A stretch of DNA of 64,000 nt from Monocercomonoides exilis (Eukaryota; Preaxostyla; Oxymonadida; Polymastigidae): assembly GCA_001643675.2 (NCBI GenBank), contig LSRY02000010.1, positions 1,863,501 to 1,927,500 of the forward strand. The letters run 5' to 3'. A program made the translations under genes and the position numbers. Shown in pieces: positions 1-12,137 of the stretch; within the stretch, counting starts at the first letter, position 1; each line of letters begins with the position of its first letter. Under the pieces are notes generated by a model. The model had not been told where the DNA came from, made no database searches, and worked only from the letters and a program-made list of their open reading frames with translations.

Positions 1-3000
1 AGCAGGCGAAGAAGAAGCCCATATTGGAGGTGCTGGCACTGGACTCGTTTGTGGCACAGAGAGAAGATTTGTTTGAAGAGAACGCAGACGCTGCTGTGGC
101 TGCGCTTTCAGACGTAGCCTCGTGTCTTGTGGGTCTTTCTGAACAGTCTGGTGCCTCTTCCGCCCCACCAAACTCAGCCATCAGTGCATCCCTGGCACAG
201 CAGGCAAGTGAAATGCATATCTCTTCTCCACACATTCGAAGTGTTGCTCCGCTGTTTGAACAAACAAATGCACTTTTGGAAATTCCACCATTTAAAGCAC
301 TGACTGAGACTGTTGGCTACAGTGCACTCCAATCACCTTCATTCGCCTTTGGCGGATCGGCTTCTGGTGGAGGAGGAAGTGGAGGAATTGGCGGAGGCAG
401 TGGTGGTGGAATGGGTAGCAGTGGAGGAAGTGGCGGAGGAGGAGGCAGTGGCTCTGCTTCTTTGGGAGGCTCCGCATCGTCCTCAGGGCAGACGGATGAG
501 GCAAGTGAACAGAAAGGGTCTGGGAAGATGATGGAGAGGAGGAAGCACCTGGGCGATCGGGTTGTGAGTGCAAACAGCGACAGACGAGGAAGGAAGGACA
601 GAGACAGCGAGAGAGGCGACGAATGGGCAGACAGAACAGACAGAGCGAAAGGAGCAGAAGGGAAAGAGAAGGAGAAGGAAAATGCACAGTCCTCGTCTGA
701 TCTGACCAGCCAAGTCACAACAATCAGACTGCCACCGATGTTCCCATTGAATGACTCATCCATCTGCATGAAGAAGAAGAGAGGCGAGAAGGAAGTACAG
801 ATGTGGGGAGGCATAGAGATAGCAGGCACTCACTTCTGGACATTCTCCATCTACAACTTCAAATACCAGCCGCGTTTCCCCAACCAGCTGGCGTGGTTCT
901 GGGAGAACTTCATGGCAAGCGACCCCGAACGAGACAAGATCAAGCGCTCGATGTGGGTCATCCCGGGCGTCCAGCTCTCAACTCCGTTTCTCGCGTCTCG
1001 TTTGGATCAAACCAGATCTCCTTCACTTCCAGCTGCTTACGGCTCATCTTCAGCTCTTTCACAGAACTTGAGGTCGTCTGCATACTCAATGTATTTTCTT
1101 CCATCACACATCAACGTCACTTCATCGTATCTTCCCACACCATCTGCTGCTTCTTTGGCTGCTTTTTCATCGTCTTCCTCTTCTTCCTCTTCCTCGTCCT
1201 CGTCATCATCCTCTTCTTCTTCCTCCTCCTCTTCCTCTCAGAACTCCTCCTCCACTTCACCCTTCGAGATCCCCACACGCAGCGGAATCGACCCACTCTA
1301 TCCAATCGCGCCTTCCTTCATGTTTCCTTCTTTCTTCTTCGCAGACGACGACACGCCACTCCGCAACGAAGTCCTGCCACTCATCCACGACTGGCACAAG
1401 TACCCTCAGCCAGGCAACCTTCGTGTGGACCATCCATCTCTCATCGCCTCTGGCAGAATCCCTCCGTTTGCCCTCAGCTTCCAGCCGACCACTTCTTCTG
1501 CTGACGGCCACACCCCGCAGCTGTCTGCCATTTCTTCCCCGTCTTCCTTCGGCGCTCCTCTTTCTCCTCTTCATTACTCAGTCGCCCCACCTTCCATGTG
1601 CCTCACCGACACCTCCTCACTCGATGCTTCATTGGCTGCCATGACTTCTTCATTCAGCGACTATCACCCAGACATCGGCTCTCTTCCCTCATTCCATTCC
1701 TCTAACATCTCAACAGCCTCTGCCATCTCTTCGCTCACAAACTCTGTTGCCTCCCTCGTCTCCTCTGGATATTCAGTTGGATCATCTCCTTCTTCGCTTT
1801 CCTCTTCTTCTTCTGCTTCTTCCTCTTCTTCTCAGTCATCTCAGTCAGGTTCTTCTTCTTCTTCTTCTTCTTCATTTCAATCTTCATTTCGCCGTCAACC
1901 CCAATCCTCTTCGTATGCTTCGTATTCCTCCTCCTCTCCTTCTCAAGTGCTTCTCAAACGCTCTCTTCTGCCTGCACTGCCTCGCAGTCTGCTTCCTCTG
2001 TCAAATGTTGTGCCTCTTCCTGCTCCTCTTCTCCCCTCTCTGACCAAAACAAACGCCTTCCAGAACATCACCGACTGCTCCTTCTTGTTCCACATCGGCA
2101 CAAAATGCCCAGCTGACCTGCCTTTCCTTCTTTTCTACCGCAACTCCTCCATCTTCTACCTTCCTTCCTCTCATCCTGCTAACGGCACCTGCTCTTCTTC
2201 CCAGCCTTATCTTTCCTATTCCAACCAGCCTAACTCACACGTCGCCTCCAACAAGACAATCGCTCTTCTCTCTTCCAAAAAGCCTGATTCATCCAAACGC
2301 GACTCCTCGTCCTCTTCTTCCCGTTCTTCTTCTTCCTCCTCCTCATCTCGTTCTTCCTCTTCATCTGCCTACTGCATTGAAGACAGCGACACTTCACCAG
2401 TCACATTCGACACATCCACCTCATCTGAAGAGCACGACAAGAACTTTCCTTCTGATGACTCTTCTTACTCTTCCTCGCCTGAACGCAACCCAACCCCGTC
2501 TGTCTCTCCATCCACCACACCTTCTCCCACCCCTTCTTCCTCTGCCTCTCCTTCCATTCCCTTTGCTCGCCGCCCGCCTCGTTCTCCTCCTTCTGCGCCT
2601 TCTGCCCCTTCCGCCACTCAGCTGCAGCACAGCCAGTTCAATCGGCACGGACACAGCCACAGCCACCGCAGACTGCCCTTCTTCACTCCGCTCCACAACT
2701 CACTCGCTGCCACCTCCTCCTCTGCCTCTTATCTCAGCTACAAGCCTGTGCCTATCAAGTCCTGGCTGTGTGCCCTCTTCCCGCGCAGAGAGACACGCCA
2801 CTCGTTTGTGCAGATGCTGGTGATGCTGTTTGCGCGTATTGACAGACAGCAGACGGCTCGCTGCTCTTTCTTCGGCTACAACGAGTCTGCAGTCTTTGAG
2901 CAGCCCTATATGTCTTCTGTTCCCCTCTCTCAGATTTCACTCCCTGCTTCACAGCAGCCTCTGTCATCCACATCCCACCCTGCTTTGTCTCTGCGCTCTC

Positions 3001-3347
3001 CCTCGTCTGTCACTGGGCCATCGCTCGGCCGTCCTCCTTCTCCTTCTCCCTCTGTCTCTTCCCTCTCTTCACTTACAGCCCGTGCCCCGTCTGAGGAAAG
3101 GGCCTCGTATCCATATGGAGTCACTTCCTCAGCGATGGCTGTTGGCAGAGCAGCAAGTGAAAGGGCAGAGTTTGCTGCGCCGAAGCCAAAAGCGAAGCCC
3201 CGCCCGAAGAAGCTGCAAGCAGAGCAGCAGCACGAATACCTGTCGAATGGGCGGATGGTGATTGAGAAGTTTTCGACACTTCTGAAACAGGCTAACTCAG
3301 ATTCACCACAAAAGCCAAGGAACAAGAAAGAGAAGAAGAAGAATTAG
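1..3347 (+). CDS. Serine- and glycine-rich protein, 5' part outside window
   Basis: The frame is open from the first bases of the window (codons read Q-A-K-K-K-P-I-L before residue E-V-L), so the true start lies upstream; the stop is TAG at 3345. About 1,115 residues are visible. A Gly/Ser stretch (about residues 110-150), a charged linker, and several poly-Ser blocks encoded by TCN codons separate short non-repetitive segments: one around 715-990 with an aromatic core (WGGIEIAGTHFWTFSIYNF), one around 1270-1480, one around 2050-2170, and one around 2750-2900 (SWLCALFPRRETRHSFVQML). These ordered islands presumably form one folded domain interrupted by low-complexity inserts, as in the RAD23 gene of this window. 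The C terminus is basic. I do not recognise the family. No intron is needed in the visible part. Confidence 0.75.
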   Translation, partial: QAKKKPILEVLALDSFVAQREDLFEENADAAVAALSDVASCLVGLSEQSGASSAPPNSAISASLAQQASEMHISSPHIRSVAPLFEQTNALLEIPPFKALTETVGYSALQSPSFAFGGSASGGGGSGGIGGGSGGGMGSSGGSGGGGGSGSASLGGSASSSGQTDEASEQKGSGKMMERRKHLGDRVVSANSDRRGRKDRDSERGDEWADRTDRAKGAEGKEKEKENAQSSSDLTSQVTTIRLPPMFPLNDSSICMKKKRGEKEVQMWGGIEIAGTHFWTFSIYNFKYQPRFPNQLAWFWENFMASDPERDKIKRSMWVIPGVQLSTPFLASRLDQTRSPSLPAAYGSSSALSQNLRSSAYSMYFLPSHINVTSSYLPTPSAASLAAFSSSSSSSSSSSSSSSSSSSSSSSSQNSSSTSPFEIPTRSGIDPLYPIAPSFMFPSFFFADDDTPLRNEVLPLIHDWHKYPQPGNLRVDHPSLIASGRIPPFALSFQPTTSSADGHTPQLSAISSPSSFGAPLSPLHYSVAPPSMCLTDTSSLDASLAAMTSSFSDYHPDIGSLPSFHSSNISTASAISSLTNSVASLVSSGYSVGSSPSSLSSSSSASSSSSQSSQSGSSSSSSSSFQSSFRRQPQSSSYASYSSSSPSQVLLKRSLLPALPRSLLPLSNVVPLPAPLLPSLTKTNAFQNITDCSFLFHIGTKCPADLPFLLFYRNSSIFYLPSSHPANGTCSSSQPYLSYSNQPNSHVASNKTIALLSSKKPDSSKRDSSSSSSRSSSSSSSSRSSSSSAYCIEDSDTSPVTFDTSTSSEEHDKNFPSDDSSYSSSPERNPTPSVSPSTTPSPTPSSSASPSIPFARRPPRSPPSAPSAPSATQLQHSQFNRHGHSHSHRRLPFFTPLHNSLAATSSSASYLSYKPVPIKSWLCALFPRRETRHSFVQMLVMLFARIDRQQTARCSFFGYNESAVFEQPYMSSVPLSQISLPASQQPLSSTSHPALSLRSPSSVTGPSLGRPPSPSPSVSSLSSLTARAPSEERASYPYGVTSSAMAVGRAASERAEFAAPKPKAKPRPKKLQAEQQHEYLSNGRMVIEKFSTLLKQANSDSPQKPRNKKEKKKN

Positions 3348-3905
3348 GAGATGAAAAAAATAAAAATGTGAAAATTTTAGGAGAAATAAAATTGTTAGAA
3401 ATGTTCGGAATTTGTTGATTGTTGTTATCTTTGTGTCACTTCACCTAGTCAATAAAGATTGACTGGCTTTTCTTTTTATTACATTTGTGATAAAATTCTG
3501 TTTGTTTAAAATATTTTCTGGTAAAATTGTCACAAAAATCCTTACACCTTCTATTGTCTCAAAGCTCAATAAAAATAGTGAAAGTTACAAATGAAAAAGC
3601 AAAAATTTGGAAGAACAACGAAAATTGCAGGAAAGGAAACATGAAAGGCTTTCAAAAATAACTTCAAAAATAACTTCAAAATGAGTAACATTAATAAATA
3701 ATCTATTAGATAAATGATAATTCCAACACTATTTTTCTCGTTTTCTTTTCTGCAACTTTCATTCAAGCAAAGAAAGAGAAGAATGCTCAAACAAAAATAA
3801 AATGCAAAATTAATAATTTTTTTCTTTTTTTTTCATTTTTAAATCTTGAAGAATTCAATGCGCCCGCCAATTCATTGTTGAATTGCTGAAGTGAGTGGGA
3901 GAGGA
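3348..3905. other. Intergenic, convergent 3' ends
   Basis: AT-rich sequence between two gene 3' ends (+ gene ending 3347, - gene ending 3906). AATAAA-like hexamers occur near 3385 and 3570. Nothing else is recognised. Confidence 0.6.
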
Positions 3906-5805
3906 CTATCCTTGTATCCCGTATTCCTTCGTCCATTTATCGCATTCCGCAACATCCCTCGGAGAAACAGATGGCCGAGTGTGCTTTAGAGATGAAAGCA
4001 TGTGCTCCTATAAATTGTATAGTGCAATATAGAAAACAAAACAAAGCAAGAAAATTTAAATAAAATAAAATAAAATAAAATAAAATAAAAAATAAAAAAT
4101 AAAATAAAATAAAATAAAATAAAATAAAGGAATATTTTTGAATAATACCATTGTGACTGGAGGAGTGTGCAATTCATTTGGAGGAATGCTCATCAAATTC
4201 ATTGCCACTGCACCTGGCTCAGATGCCGACACGCCCACCCATTTCTCTGTCGTGGTGCCGTCATCCTCTGTAATGGGGCACTTTTTGAAATGTGTTGTTT
4301 TCTGTAGTTGTCTAATCGGCTGCATAAGCGCATCACGCACAACAATAGACACATCCGATCCGGAAAATCTGAAAAGCAAAACAATAATTTTTTTTTTCAA
4401 ATGAAAGGAATTATTTTCAATAAAATATTTGCAGAAAAATAATTATTATTATAATTAATTCGATTATTTCCATCAACAACTTAACAAACCCTTCGGATTT
4501 TTCGCCCAAAATCCTGAAGTCTTCGTCTGTTAAAGTGTTTGGTGTCTTTCCTAAATGGATACGGAACATTTCTTTTCTTGCATTTGCATCCGGAAGAGTT
4601 ATCAAAATTCTCTTTTCAAATCTTCTGATGACTGCTGAATCCAAATCCCATGGCCTGTTGGTTGCGCCCAAAAATAGGATCCCGTCATTCTGTGTGCCGA
4701 CGCCTTGCATCTGCACCAGCAGCTCCGTCTTCACTCCCCTATGTGCATTTGAGTCATATTCTCCTCTCTTTCCGGCAATTGAATCGATTTCATCGATAAA
4801 CACAATAGATGGTTTGTTCTCTCGTGCCATTTCAAAAAGAGAGCGCACAAGCCTTTCACTTTCCCCGATCCATTTCGATATCAGATCTGAAGAAGAAATA
4901 GAAAAGAATGTTGCATCAACTTCTGTTGCAACTGCTTTCGCCAAAAATGATTTTCCTGTTCCGGGTGGCTTAAAAAAAATAACAGAAAGAAATAAATTTC
5001 ATTAAAAATCGTTGATAACAAAGAGACACATAAAAATATCAGTTATTTCGTTTTTTAAAAGGCTTTTTTTCTTCAAACCCCATAGAGCAAAATTCCTTTC
5101 CAAGGCTTTCGTTCACCAACAAATAAGTCTGGAAACTTTATTGGAAGAATAGCGGCTTCACTCAAAGATTGTTTTGCATTGTCCAATCCAGCCACGTCAT
5201 CCCATTTAACATTCGGCTTTTCTCTAACAATTGCACCTTCCAGAGCATCTTTCAATTCTTTGTTTTCACCATCGTGTCCAGAACCTTTTCTATAATAAAC
5301 GTGTGAAGCGGATCAGTAATATGTGAACAAAAAAGTACAATTTATTGATATACGATTTTGATTTTTTCTCATCTGTTTTTGGAGGAACTTTGCCTTTCTC
5401 GAGTTGAGGAAGTTGTTTTTCGATTTCATCGGCTCGGTTTAACATATCTGTCAGAATCTCTTTGTTTTTTGCTTTTGTTTCAGAATTGCTTTCATCTAAA
5501 AATTGAATTTGTTTTTTTTTAAATTGTGCACTTTTCTAATAACAGAACAAGAACAAACATTTCATTGCAAAAGACAATGCTTGACAACTACTTCTATATT
5601 TATCCAAAGCTAATCGAAATACTTTTGCATTTTCTGCTGCAATCGCAGCTTCTCTAAGCTCCATCGCCTGGTTTTTGGAAAGAAATATAAATGGAAATTT
5701 TATTCAAAATTAGTAACAAAAAATAGATGTACATTTCATGAATGAATTTTTTCCTGGTGCATTCAATTTCCAAACCTGATCCACAAAGAACTGTGAATTT
5801 GCCAT
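3906..5805 (-). CDS. VPS4: VPS4, vacuolar protein sorting AAA ATPase (7 exons)
   Basis: VPS4 is the hexameric ATPase that strips ESCRT-III filaments from membranes in endosomal sorting, cytokinesis and membrane repair. Exons, in transcription order: 5805-5776, 5667-5559, 5495-5354, 5289-5079, 4968-4490, 4368-4149, 4007-3906. They join in phase to 430 codons plus TAG, close to the usual family length of about 435. The first three exons encode the MIT domain that binds ESCRT-III tails (start M-A-N-S-Q-F-F). Exons 4-6 hold the AAA module: conserved entry [14 protein letters not shown], Walker A PPGTGKS starting exactly at an exon boundary (4968), Walker [10 protein letters not shown], the [10 protein letters not shown] segment and a beta-domain-like region. 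The last exon ends with the C-terminal helix, KEYGIQG. All catalytic motifs are present, so the gene looks functional. The family assignment is sure; only the tiny 30-nt first exon is less certain. Confidence 0.95.
4056..4130. repeat. (TAAAA)n microsatellite in VPS4 intron 6
   Basis: About fifteen tandem AAAAT/TAAAA units lie inside the last VPS4 intron (4148-4008). On the sense strand they read as a T-rich tract upstream of the 3' splice site. Confidence 0.9.
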
Positions 5806-6301
5806 TTTTGATCAACTAACCATATTCATGTTTTCAAAATCTTTTTCTTTTTTTTTTCACTTTTTGATTCATAGATAGAAATGGTTCGAATGAAAAAATT
5901 TATTAACACTGTTTATATGGCAAATTAAATCTTCATCCCCATCAATTGTTTTTCGCAAAAGAACTTAAAAAAAAAAAAATAAATTTGTTGTGAATAATTT
6001 TTTGTGTATTTTTTAAATATTTTAATATTGAAGAATAAAGATAACTTGATTTGAAAATGCGCTCTGTACACTCAATTAACAATATGTAATAAATATTATT
6101 TATTTAAACAAAAAAAATTTTTTTTAAATATAAAAATAAAGTATAAAAATTTAGTCAAATCATGCAAGTTCATGACATGAAGCCAAATACAAGAGTTGGG
6201 AATCAATGGCATGGATTTGAGAATCTTTAAAATACAAAATCAAGATAAACTCATATTAATGGATTATAAGTTTTTAATAATTTACTTTTATCATGGAACC
6301 T
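5806..6301. other. Intergenic, upstream of VPS4
   Basis: AT-rich spacer holding the VPS4 5' flank and the 3' flank of the next minus-strand gene. Homopolymer A/T runs only; no gene or known motif is seen. Confidence 0.6.
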
Positions 6302-7976
6302 TTAAAATAGACGAGGGTTATATCTCGAGAAGATGCCTTCAATACCATAATCAATGTCATATCTCGGTTTTGTGGGAGGGGTTCCTTTTATCATCCAGAA
6401 GGAATCAACATTATCTTTTTGTCGCAGAGATTCCACAACATCGCGCAATCCTGACTCTTCCAGCGCGTCTTCCAGCTTGCTGTATAATATCGCCCCTGTG
6501 TTGTCGTGCTTCTCCGCTTCCTCTTCATCCTCTACGAAGTCAACGGTGTCGCATTTCGCGATCTGTTTGGTGCTCAAATACATTCCGAAGCAAGCTGGAA
6601 GACATACCTCTTTCTCCTTGTAAGTTATGCCACTCCAGCTTCTCGAAAGATTTTGACGAAAGGCAAAGTCGATTGTTGGGTTTTTCTTCGTCTGTTCAAT
6701 TATGCTATTCACAGGCTTGATCTGCTCGAGACGCAGCTTGCGCGAGGGGAGTGTGAAGATAAGTGAAGTCTCGCGAATGCTAACAACAGCCTTGATAATT
6801 AGAGAGTACTGGCAATTCCTCCGTTCCACCATCCATTTCACCAGCTCAGACACAAACCCCATCTCAAACGCATACGGCAGCTCGCTCGAAACCTTCATCA
6901 GAACAGCAGCGGCAGTCAACGCCAGCATCAAGGGCACAGCCTCCAGCGAAGACGAATGAAAATGGTTGTTCATCTGGATGCCGATGGCAAGCGGAGCACG
7001 CAACTGAAAGCGGCAGGACAATTTCTGGATGATATTGCGAAAGAATGGGTGCAGAACAATTACATCAGCATTCTTCCGATTTGCAATGACTGCAGATAAA
7101 ATGCAGCCGAACCTGTGATTCAAGCGGTGGGCAGTGAACGAGTAGTGGTAAGGCTTGACAGGCAGCTTGCGTTTGTATTCAACTTGTGCGTGCAAAGGAT
7201 CCATCGCAAAATGATTTAAGTTTGCAACAATAAAAGGCAGAGCAATTGTGACTCCGTACGACTGCGCATCAGAGAAAGACAAAGAGGCCACGTCGTAGTC
7301 ACTCCCTGTCAAGAAATCGCTCATGACAGGCACGAAGGCAGCCAGCGACAGGTCGTTAGGCATCGCCCTGTGTCTTCTGAGCAGATAAGGATCGTTGTCT
7401 TCCCAATTGGCATCCCATCCGGGTGAAGAATAAGTTGGATCCTTTTCTCTTGCGATGATGTCTGACGTCTCCTTTTCTATCAAAAGAAGGTCAGCAGAAA
7501 TCTGTGACTCGACCTCAGGCAAACAACGCAACAGCATAGAATCAGGCATCACCATAAACAAGAGTTCTACACAAGAAGCAGCCAGGGTGTAAAAGCGTTT
7601 CATTGGAAAACTGGGAAAATGTGAATGAAAAATAAAAATAAAACATGTGAATGGAGTTGTTGTTGTGATGAAATTGATGGAGGAAGAAGGAAAATTCAAG
7701 CAAATACAAAATGGTGAAGGCAGACTTCATTAGTCGCTTTAAACGATCCAATAATGCTGTGAACAAAATTTCAGGTGCTTTTTCAATGTTTCTTCGATTT
7801 GTTTGAGACTCTAACAAGATAAAAAAGTGTCAAAGCCAAACAAAAACAAAAATGTGTTAAATTCAAAAATGGAATTAATCAAAATAAATAAATAAAAAGA
7901 AAGAATTGAAAATATGAATAAAACATAAAACCAAAATTTTATGCAGTTCATGCACATATCAACAGTATAAGCATTC

Positions 7977-8009
<33 letters not shown>

Positions 8010-8042
8010 TGAAGATAGATAGAGAGAGAGAGAAAGAGAAAG

Positions 8043-8073
<31 letters not shown>

Positions 8074-9803
8074 TAAAATAGAACCACTCCGCTTCATATA
8101 AAATCATACGAATTGAGTGCAAGCATTTCGCAACAGTCAAAAGTGTCATTTGCAATTGCTTCATATTTTCTGTGACGTCACACGCTGTCAAAGGGACCCC
8201 TCTCCCACGAGCTTCGTAGCTGTCAGCATCTTCGAGAACATCTGAGTCAGAATCGTCTTCTTCGTTATCATTATCATCATCTTCTTCTTCTTCTTCCTCC
8301 TCTTCTTTTGCTTCCTCTTGTTCGCTCTCTTTCTTTTCATTCTTTTTCCCAGATATTTTTCTAACCTCTTTCCCTCTTTTCTTCCTTGCCGCTTGCTTCA
8401 CTTTTTCCATTTCTTTCATTCTCATTTCTTTCTCTTTCTGAGCTTTTTCATCCAACTCTTTTGTTTTCTGCGTGAGATACTCTTCTTCAGCCCCATCTGG
8501 CAATATCAGCCCTTCTGACAGTATTGAAAGCATCGTTTCTGGGAGTACCGGCCAATCCAATCGATTTTCTAGCATCTGAAAGACGCAGACTGCTTCAAGG
8601 CGAACAGAAAAGGGCAAAGTTGGTTTCTTTTCCTTTTCGGATGCTTTTGATGAGTCACCTGTCTTTAACTCGTCTGGCTTATCAGAATCAGCTTCAGCTG
8701 GCTTTCCAACTTTCTTCGATTTCGCTGAGTGTTCTGCATTTTGCTTTCGCTTATTGTTGTTCGAAAGCTTCCCTTTTTGCTTTGCTTGTGAGGAGCTCTC
8801 CTTCTTTGAATGGATTTTATTCTCAAAAGTTGCTTTCTTCTCATCACTTTCATCGTCAGCAGTGAAAAATTCTTTAATAAGTTCTTCTTCTTCAGTTCCT
8901 GCCATGATTGCATCAAAAAATTTTCGCTTATTTGAAACATATCGCTGATAGCAATCATTCCGTTGATACATTCCTAAAATGATCTCGAGAATGACAAAAC
9001 GAAAGTTATTCAACCATGAACGTTCATTGGAGCAGAAATAAATCTTGCTGTGCCATCGTTTATCAAATACAACAGCGTGCGTAAGAGCTTCGATTGCAGC
9101 ATGAATGCCTTCTGGGATATCGCATCTGATAAGAATTTTTCGTATTCCTTCAAACAGCCCCTGTTTCATGATTGGTGCAAATTCATTAGAGTTGATAATC
9201 CTCATCAAATGAAATAGGATTTTGCACAAAACGATCAAAGTCTCGTCACTCTCTGAAGCATTAATCTGGGTTACTATTAATGGAATCAACTTTTCATCCA
9301 AAATAATATCGTGAAGCAAAGGAGATAGTGAATAATATGAAACTCCAACAATTCTTTTTGAAGAAAGGTTGACATGAAACTCTAATTTTTCACTTGGATT
9401 TACTGCAACTTTTCTCGCTTTTAAAGAACGAAAATCTTCGGAAAATGATTCAGGGTTCAAAATAATCTCCAAAATAGATCCAAAGCTTCTCACTTCTTCT
9501 TCGGAATTTGTCATAGAAAAAACTATGTTTCCGGCTCTTATCAAAGAATCTAATATCCTTGCTGGAATCACATCTATTTTCCCTTTGAAATTAAGAATTA
9601 TATCCTTAATTTCTTGTAAATGTTCTTTTAAATGTTGCGATTTCAAAAATTTGGGGCTGAAACAAAACGTTCAAATAAACAAGAAAAAAATTAACAATAT
9701 GTTTCAAACGTTAATTGTTCAACCAACTCTTCTAATCTATCAATCACTTTGAAAAGACATGTTTCAAAAAAAGGAAATTCGGTCAAATGAATTTTTAATA
9801 ACA
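6302..9803 (-). CDS. Large helical protein of unknown function, 4 exons visible
   Basis: Exons: about 9803-9710, 9656-8110, 7810-7708, 7610-6302 (TAA stop). Donors GTTTGA, GTATGA and GTATTT and the acceptors keep one open frame of at least 1,017 codons. No in-frame ATG is found in the first visible exon, and its acceptor (TTATAAG) suggests a further short 5' exon not located. The N-terminal 260 residues are leucine-rich helices spaced like ARM/HEAT repeats (for example LIVLCKILFHLMRIINSNEF). A Lys/Glu/Ser-rich linker follows and ends in an acidic run of Glu and Asp. The C-terminal 500 residues are again helical and non-repetitive, with PYHYSFTAHRLNHRFGC as a distinctive segment. I do not recognise the family. 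An armadillo-type scaffold protein is the best guess, because the neighbouring gene is clearly ARM-like, but this is inference only. Confidence 0.7.
7975..8075. repeat. (GAGATA)/(GAGAGA) microsatellite in an intron
   Basis: Purine-rich GAGATA and AGAGAA units lie in the intron 8109-7811 of the minus-strand gene. On the coding strand this is a pyrimidine tract. It happens to stay open in frame, giving a false Leu/Ser tail if the intron is not removed. Confidence 0.85.
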
Positions 9804-10407
9804 CTTATAAATCAAACATGGACCCTTTTCTTCATGTACTTTGTATCCCTTGAATTTCGTATTTTTTTAATGAAATTTTCAAAGTCAAGAACGATGAAAA
9901 CAAATAATTGATATTATCATTCACATATACGGAAAAAATGCAAAACTGTTTTTGTGGGACAGCAAAACTATAACAATTCAAACTCCTGTAGCTATTTTTA
10001 TTATTTGACTCTTCTTTAATTTTTCGGATAATTTTGACATTGAAACAAAATTTTTTGTTTATGGGGATTTTATTTCTTAAGGTTTTCTTTGTGAAAATGC
10101 TTTTTTCTTTTCTTTAGTGAATGAACTATTGTAATGACTAAAAAATAGGAAAATGTGACAAATTAAAAAAATTTAAAAAGCTCAATTTCTCATTAAAAAA
10201 ATTTATTCTTTCTTAAACAAGTTTGAAAAACATTTCCAAAAAGTCATCAGCAAATGTGAAGAGTAATGGCCAATGCATCGTGCGCATTCTCAATACAGAA
10301 AGTATAATTCTTAAAAATTTTCAAAGTCATTATGAATATTTATCATCTCAACGAAAAGCATCATGCAAATATTTGCCTAAAACTATTCAATCTAACAAGA
10401 AATTGTT
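9804..10407. other. Intergenic, AT-rich
   Basis: Spacer between the 3' end of the armadillo gene and the 5' part of the helical-protein gene, both on the minus strand. A short missing first exon of the latter may lie in the 9804-9900 part. Otherwise nothing is recognised. Confidence 0.5.
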
Positions 10408-11110
10408 TCATGTTCCTGTTTCAGACGGTGAACCCTTCGATTGCAATGGCTCGTCCGAAGACGGCTGGGCCTCCTGCGATTCTTCAGATGGCTGGGGAGG
10501 AGTCGGCGGTGGTGGTTCAGAGATTGGCTTGGAGCCGATCCAGTGCATGCAGTCAGCAGCAAGTGTGGCGATTGTGTGGCTGGTGCGATGGAACCGCTGC
10601 TCAACAATGTTCAACGCTTTGACAACACGCTCGTCTTTCAGCTTCGGAGAAATTGTGGCTGTTAAGAGGGGGAGGGGGGGAGGGGGGGTAAATAAATAAA
10701 TAAATAAATAAAATAGGAATGTTTGGTTATTTCGGAAATCATATTTGATTATATAAAATTCGAATTATAATTTATTTATTTATTTATTTATTATATTATA
10801 TTATATTATATTTTAAATTCAACAGAAGAAAATACACACGTGCTGAAAGGATGCGATGGAGTGCTTCTAAACTGACAAGAATGATTGACTTGCAGTTCTT
10901 CAGGTAATACACCATCGACCTGACAATCTGTTTGAAGCTGTCTTTTTGCACTAATTCGACTTGCCACGTGGCTGATAGATGCCAAACAAAACAAAGAGGG
11001 GGAAAAAAAATAATAAGGAAAAGATAAATGATTCAGAATAAGAGGTTTCAAGGAATCATTTCAAGAGATTCAAAAATAATCAGATCCAACAAATAAATAA
11101 AGAACAAGAA

Positions 11111-11166
<56 letters not shown>

Positions 11167-11402
11167 ATAAGTTAATATAAAGATGAAGAGCAGCAAGAAC
11201 AAAGGAACATACAATCGATGCTGAGGTTTCTCAAGACGAGCGAGGCGTATCGGATGACCACCCAGTTTCTTTCCATGTAGCGAGCCATCACACTCGGAAT
11301 GACCAAAGAGGCATTCGAACGGAGAAAAGGCTCAAATGACATGGCTGTGGCGAATGAAAGAGTCGGAATGGGATTAAATGTTGGATGAATGTTATTTTGA
11401 AA

Positions 11403-11462
<60 letters not shown>

Positions 11463-12073
11463 GATAATAATGATAATAATGATAATAATGATAATAATTG
11501 GAATATTTCATTCATGAAGCAAAAACAAAGCAATAAAAAGAGAAAGCAAAGTCTTTTCAGATCAGAAAGAGAGAAGATATAGAAAATGCACACGGTTGAG
11601 TGAAATTTTCGCTAAAGTCGATAAAATTAGGCAGACAATAGTTTTGTCTGTGTATTGGAAGTTGAGGAGCGTCATAAGTGCTTCAACACCGCTATTCTCA
11701 ATGATTGAAGGCACACAAACATCTGAAAAAAAGAAAAGAAAATACAAAGATGTATTTGTTTGTTCAGAAAAAAAAAGTTGTTTCAAAAGCATTCAAAAAT
11801 TAGAAACATTGTTTAATTCAAAATTTTTAGTGAATGAAAAATGAACCAAATAAATAAGCAAACCATAGAGAGATGCTTCTTTGTAAGCAGAGGCCAATAT
11901 TCTGAGGGTGATTCTGTGGTCTTCGTCGCCCAGTGTTCGCGCTGCCCTGGAAAGTGCTCTTGCCACATTCGACGAGATAAAGCGCTTGATATGATCGCCT
12001 AATACATTCATTCATTCATTCATATATACAGCAGCCATCATATCCAAAAATACAATGAATTATTTCAATAATC

Positions 12074-12137
<64 letters not shown>

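Noticed and set aside
292-829. Minus-strand proline/leucine-rich open frames
   Set aside because: Reverse frames of the Gly/Ser-rich coding region; composition is explained by the plus-strand gene.
7811-8109. Leu/Ser/Phe-rich C-terminal extension of the 9,656-8,110 exon
   Set aside because: It is read-through into an intron containing a GAGATA repeat; a good donor and a downstream in-phase exon exist.
10692-12136. CRISPR or satellite array
   Set aside because: Simple microsatellites inside introns of a eukaryotic gene, without spacers.
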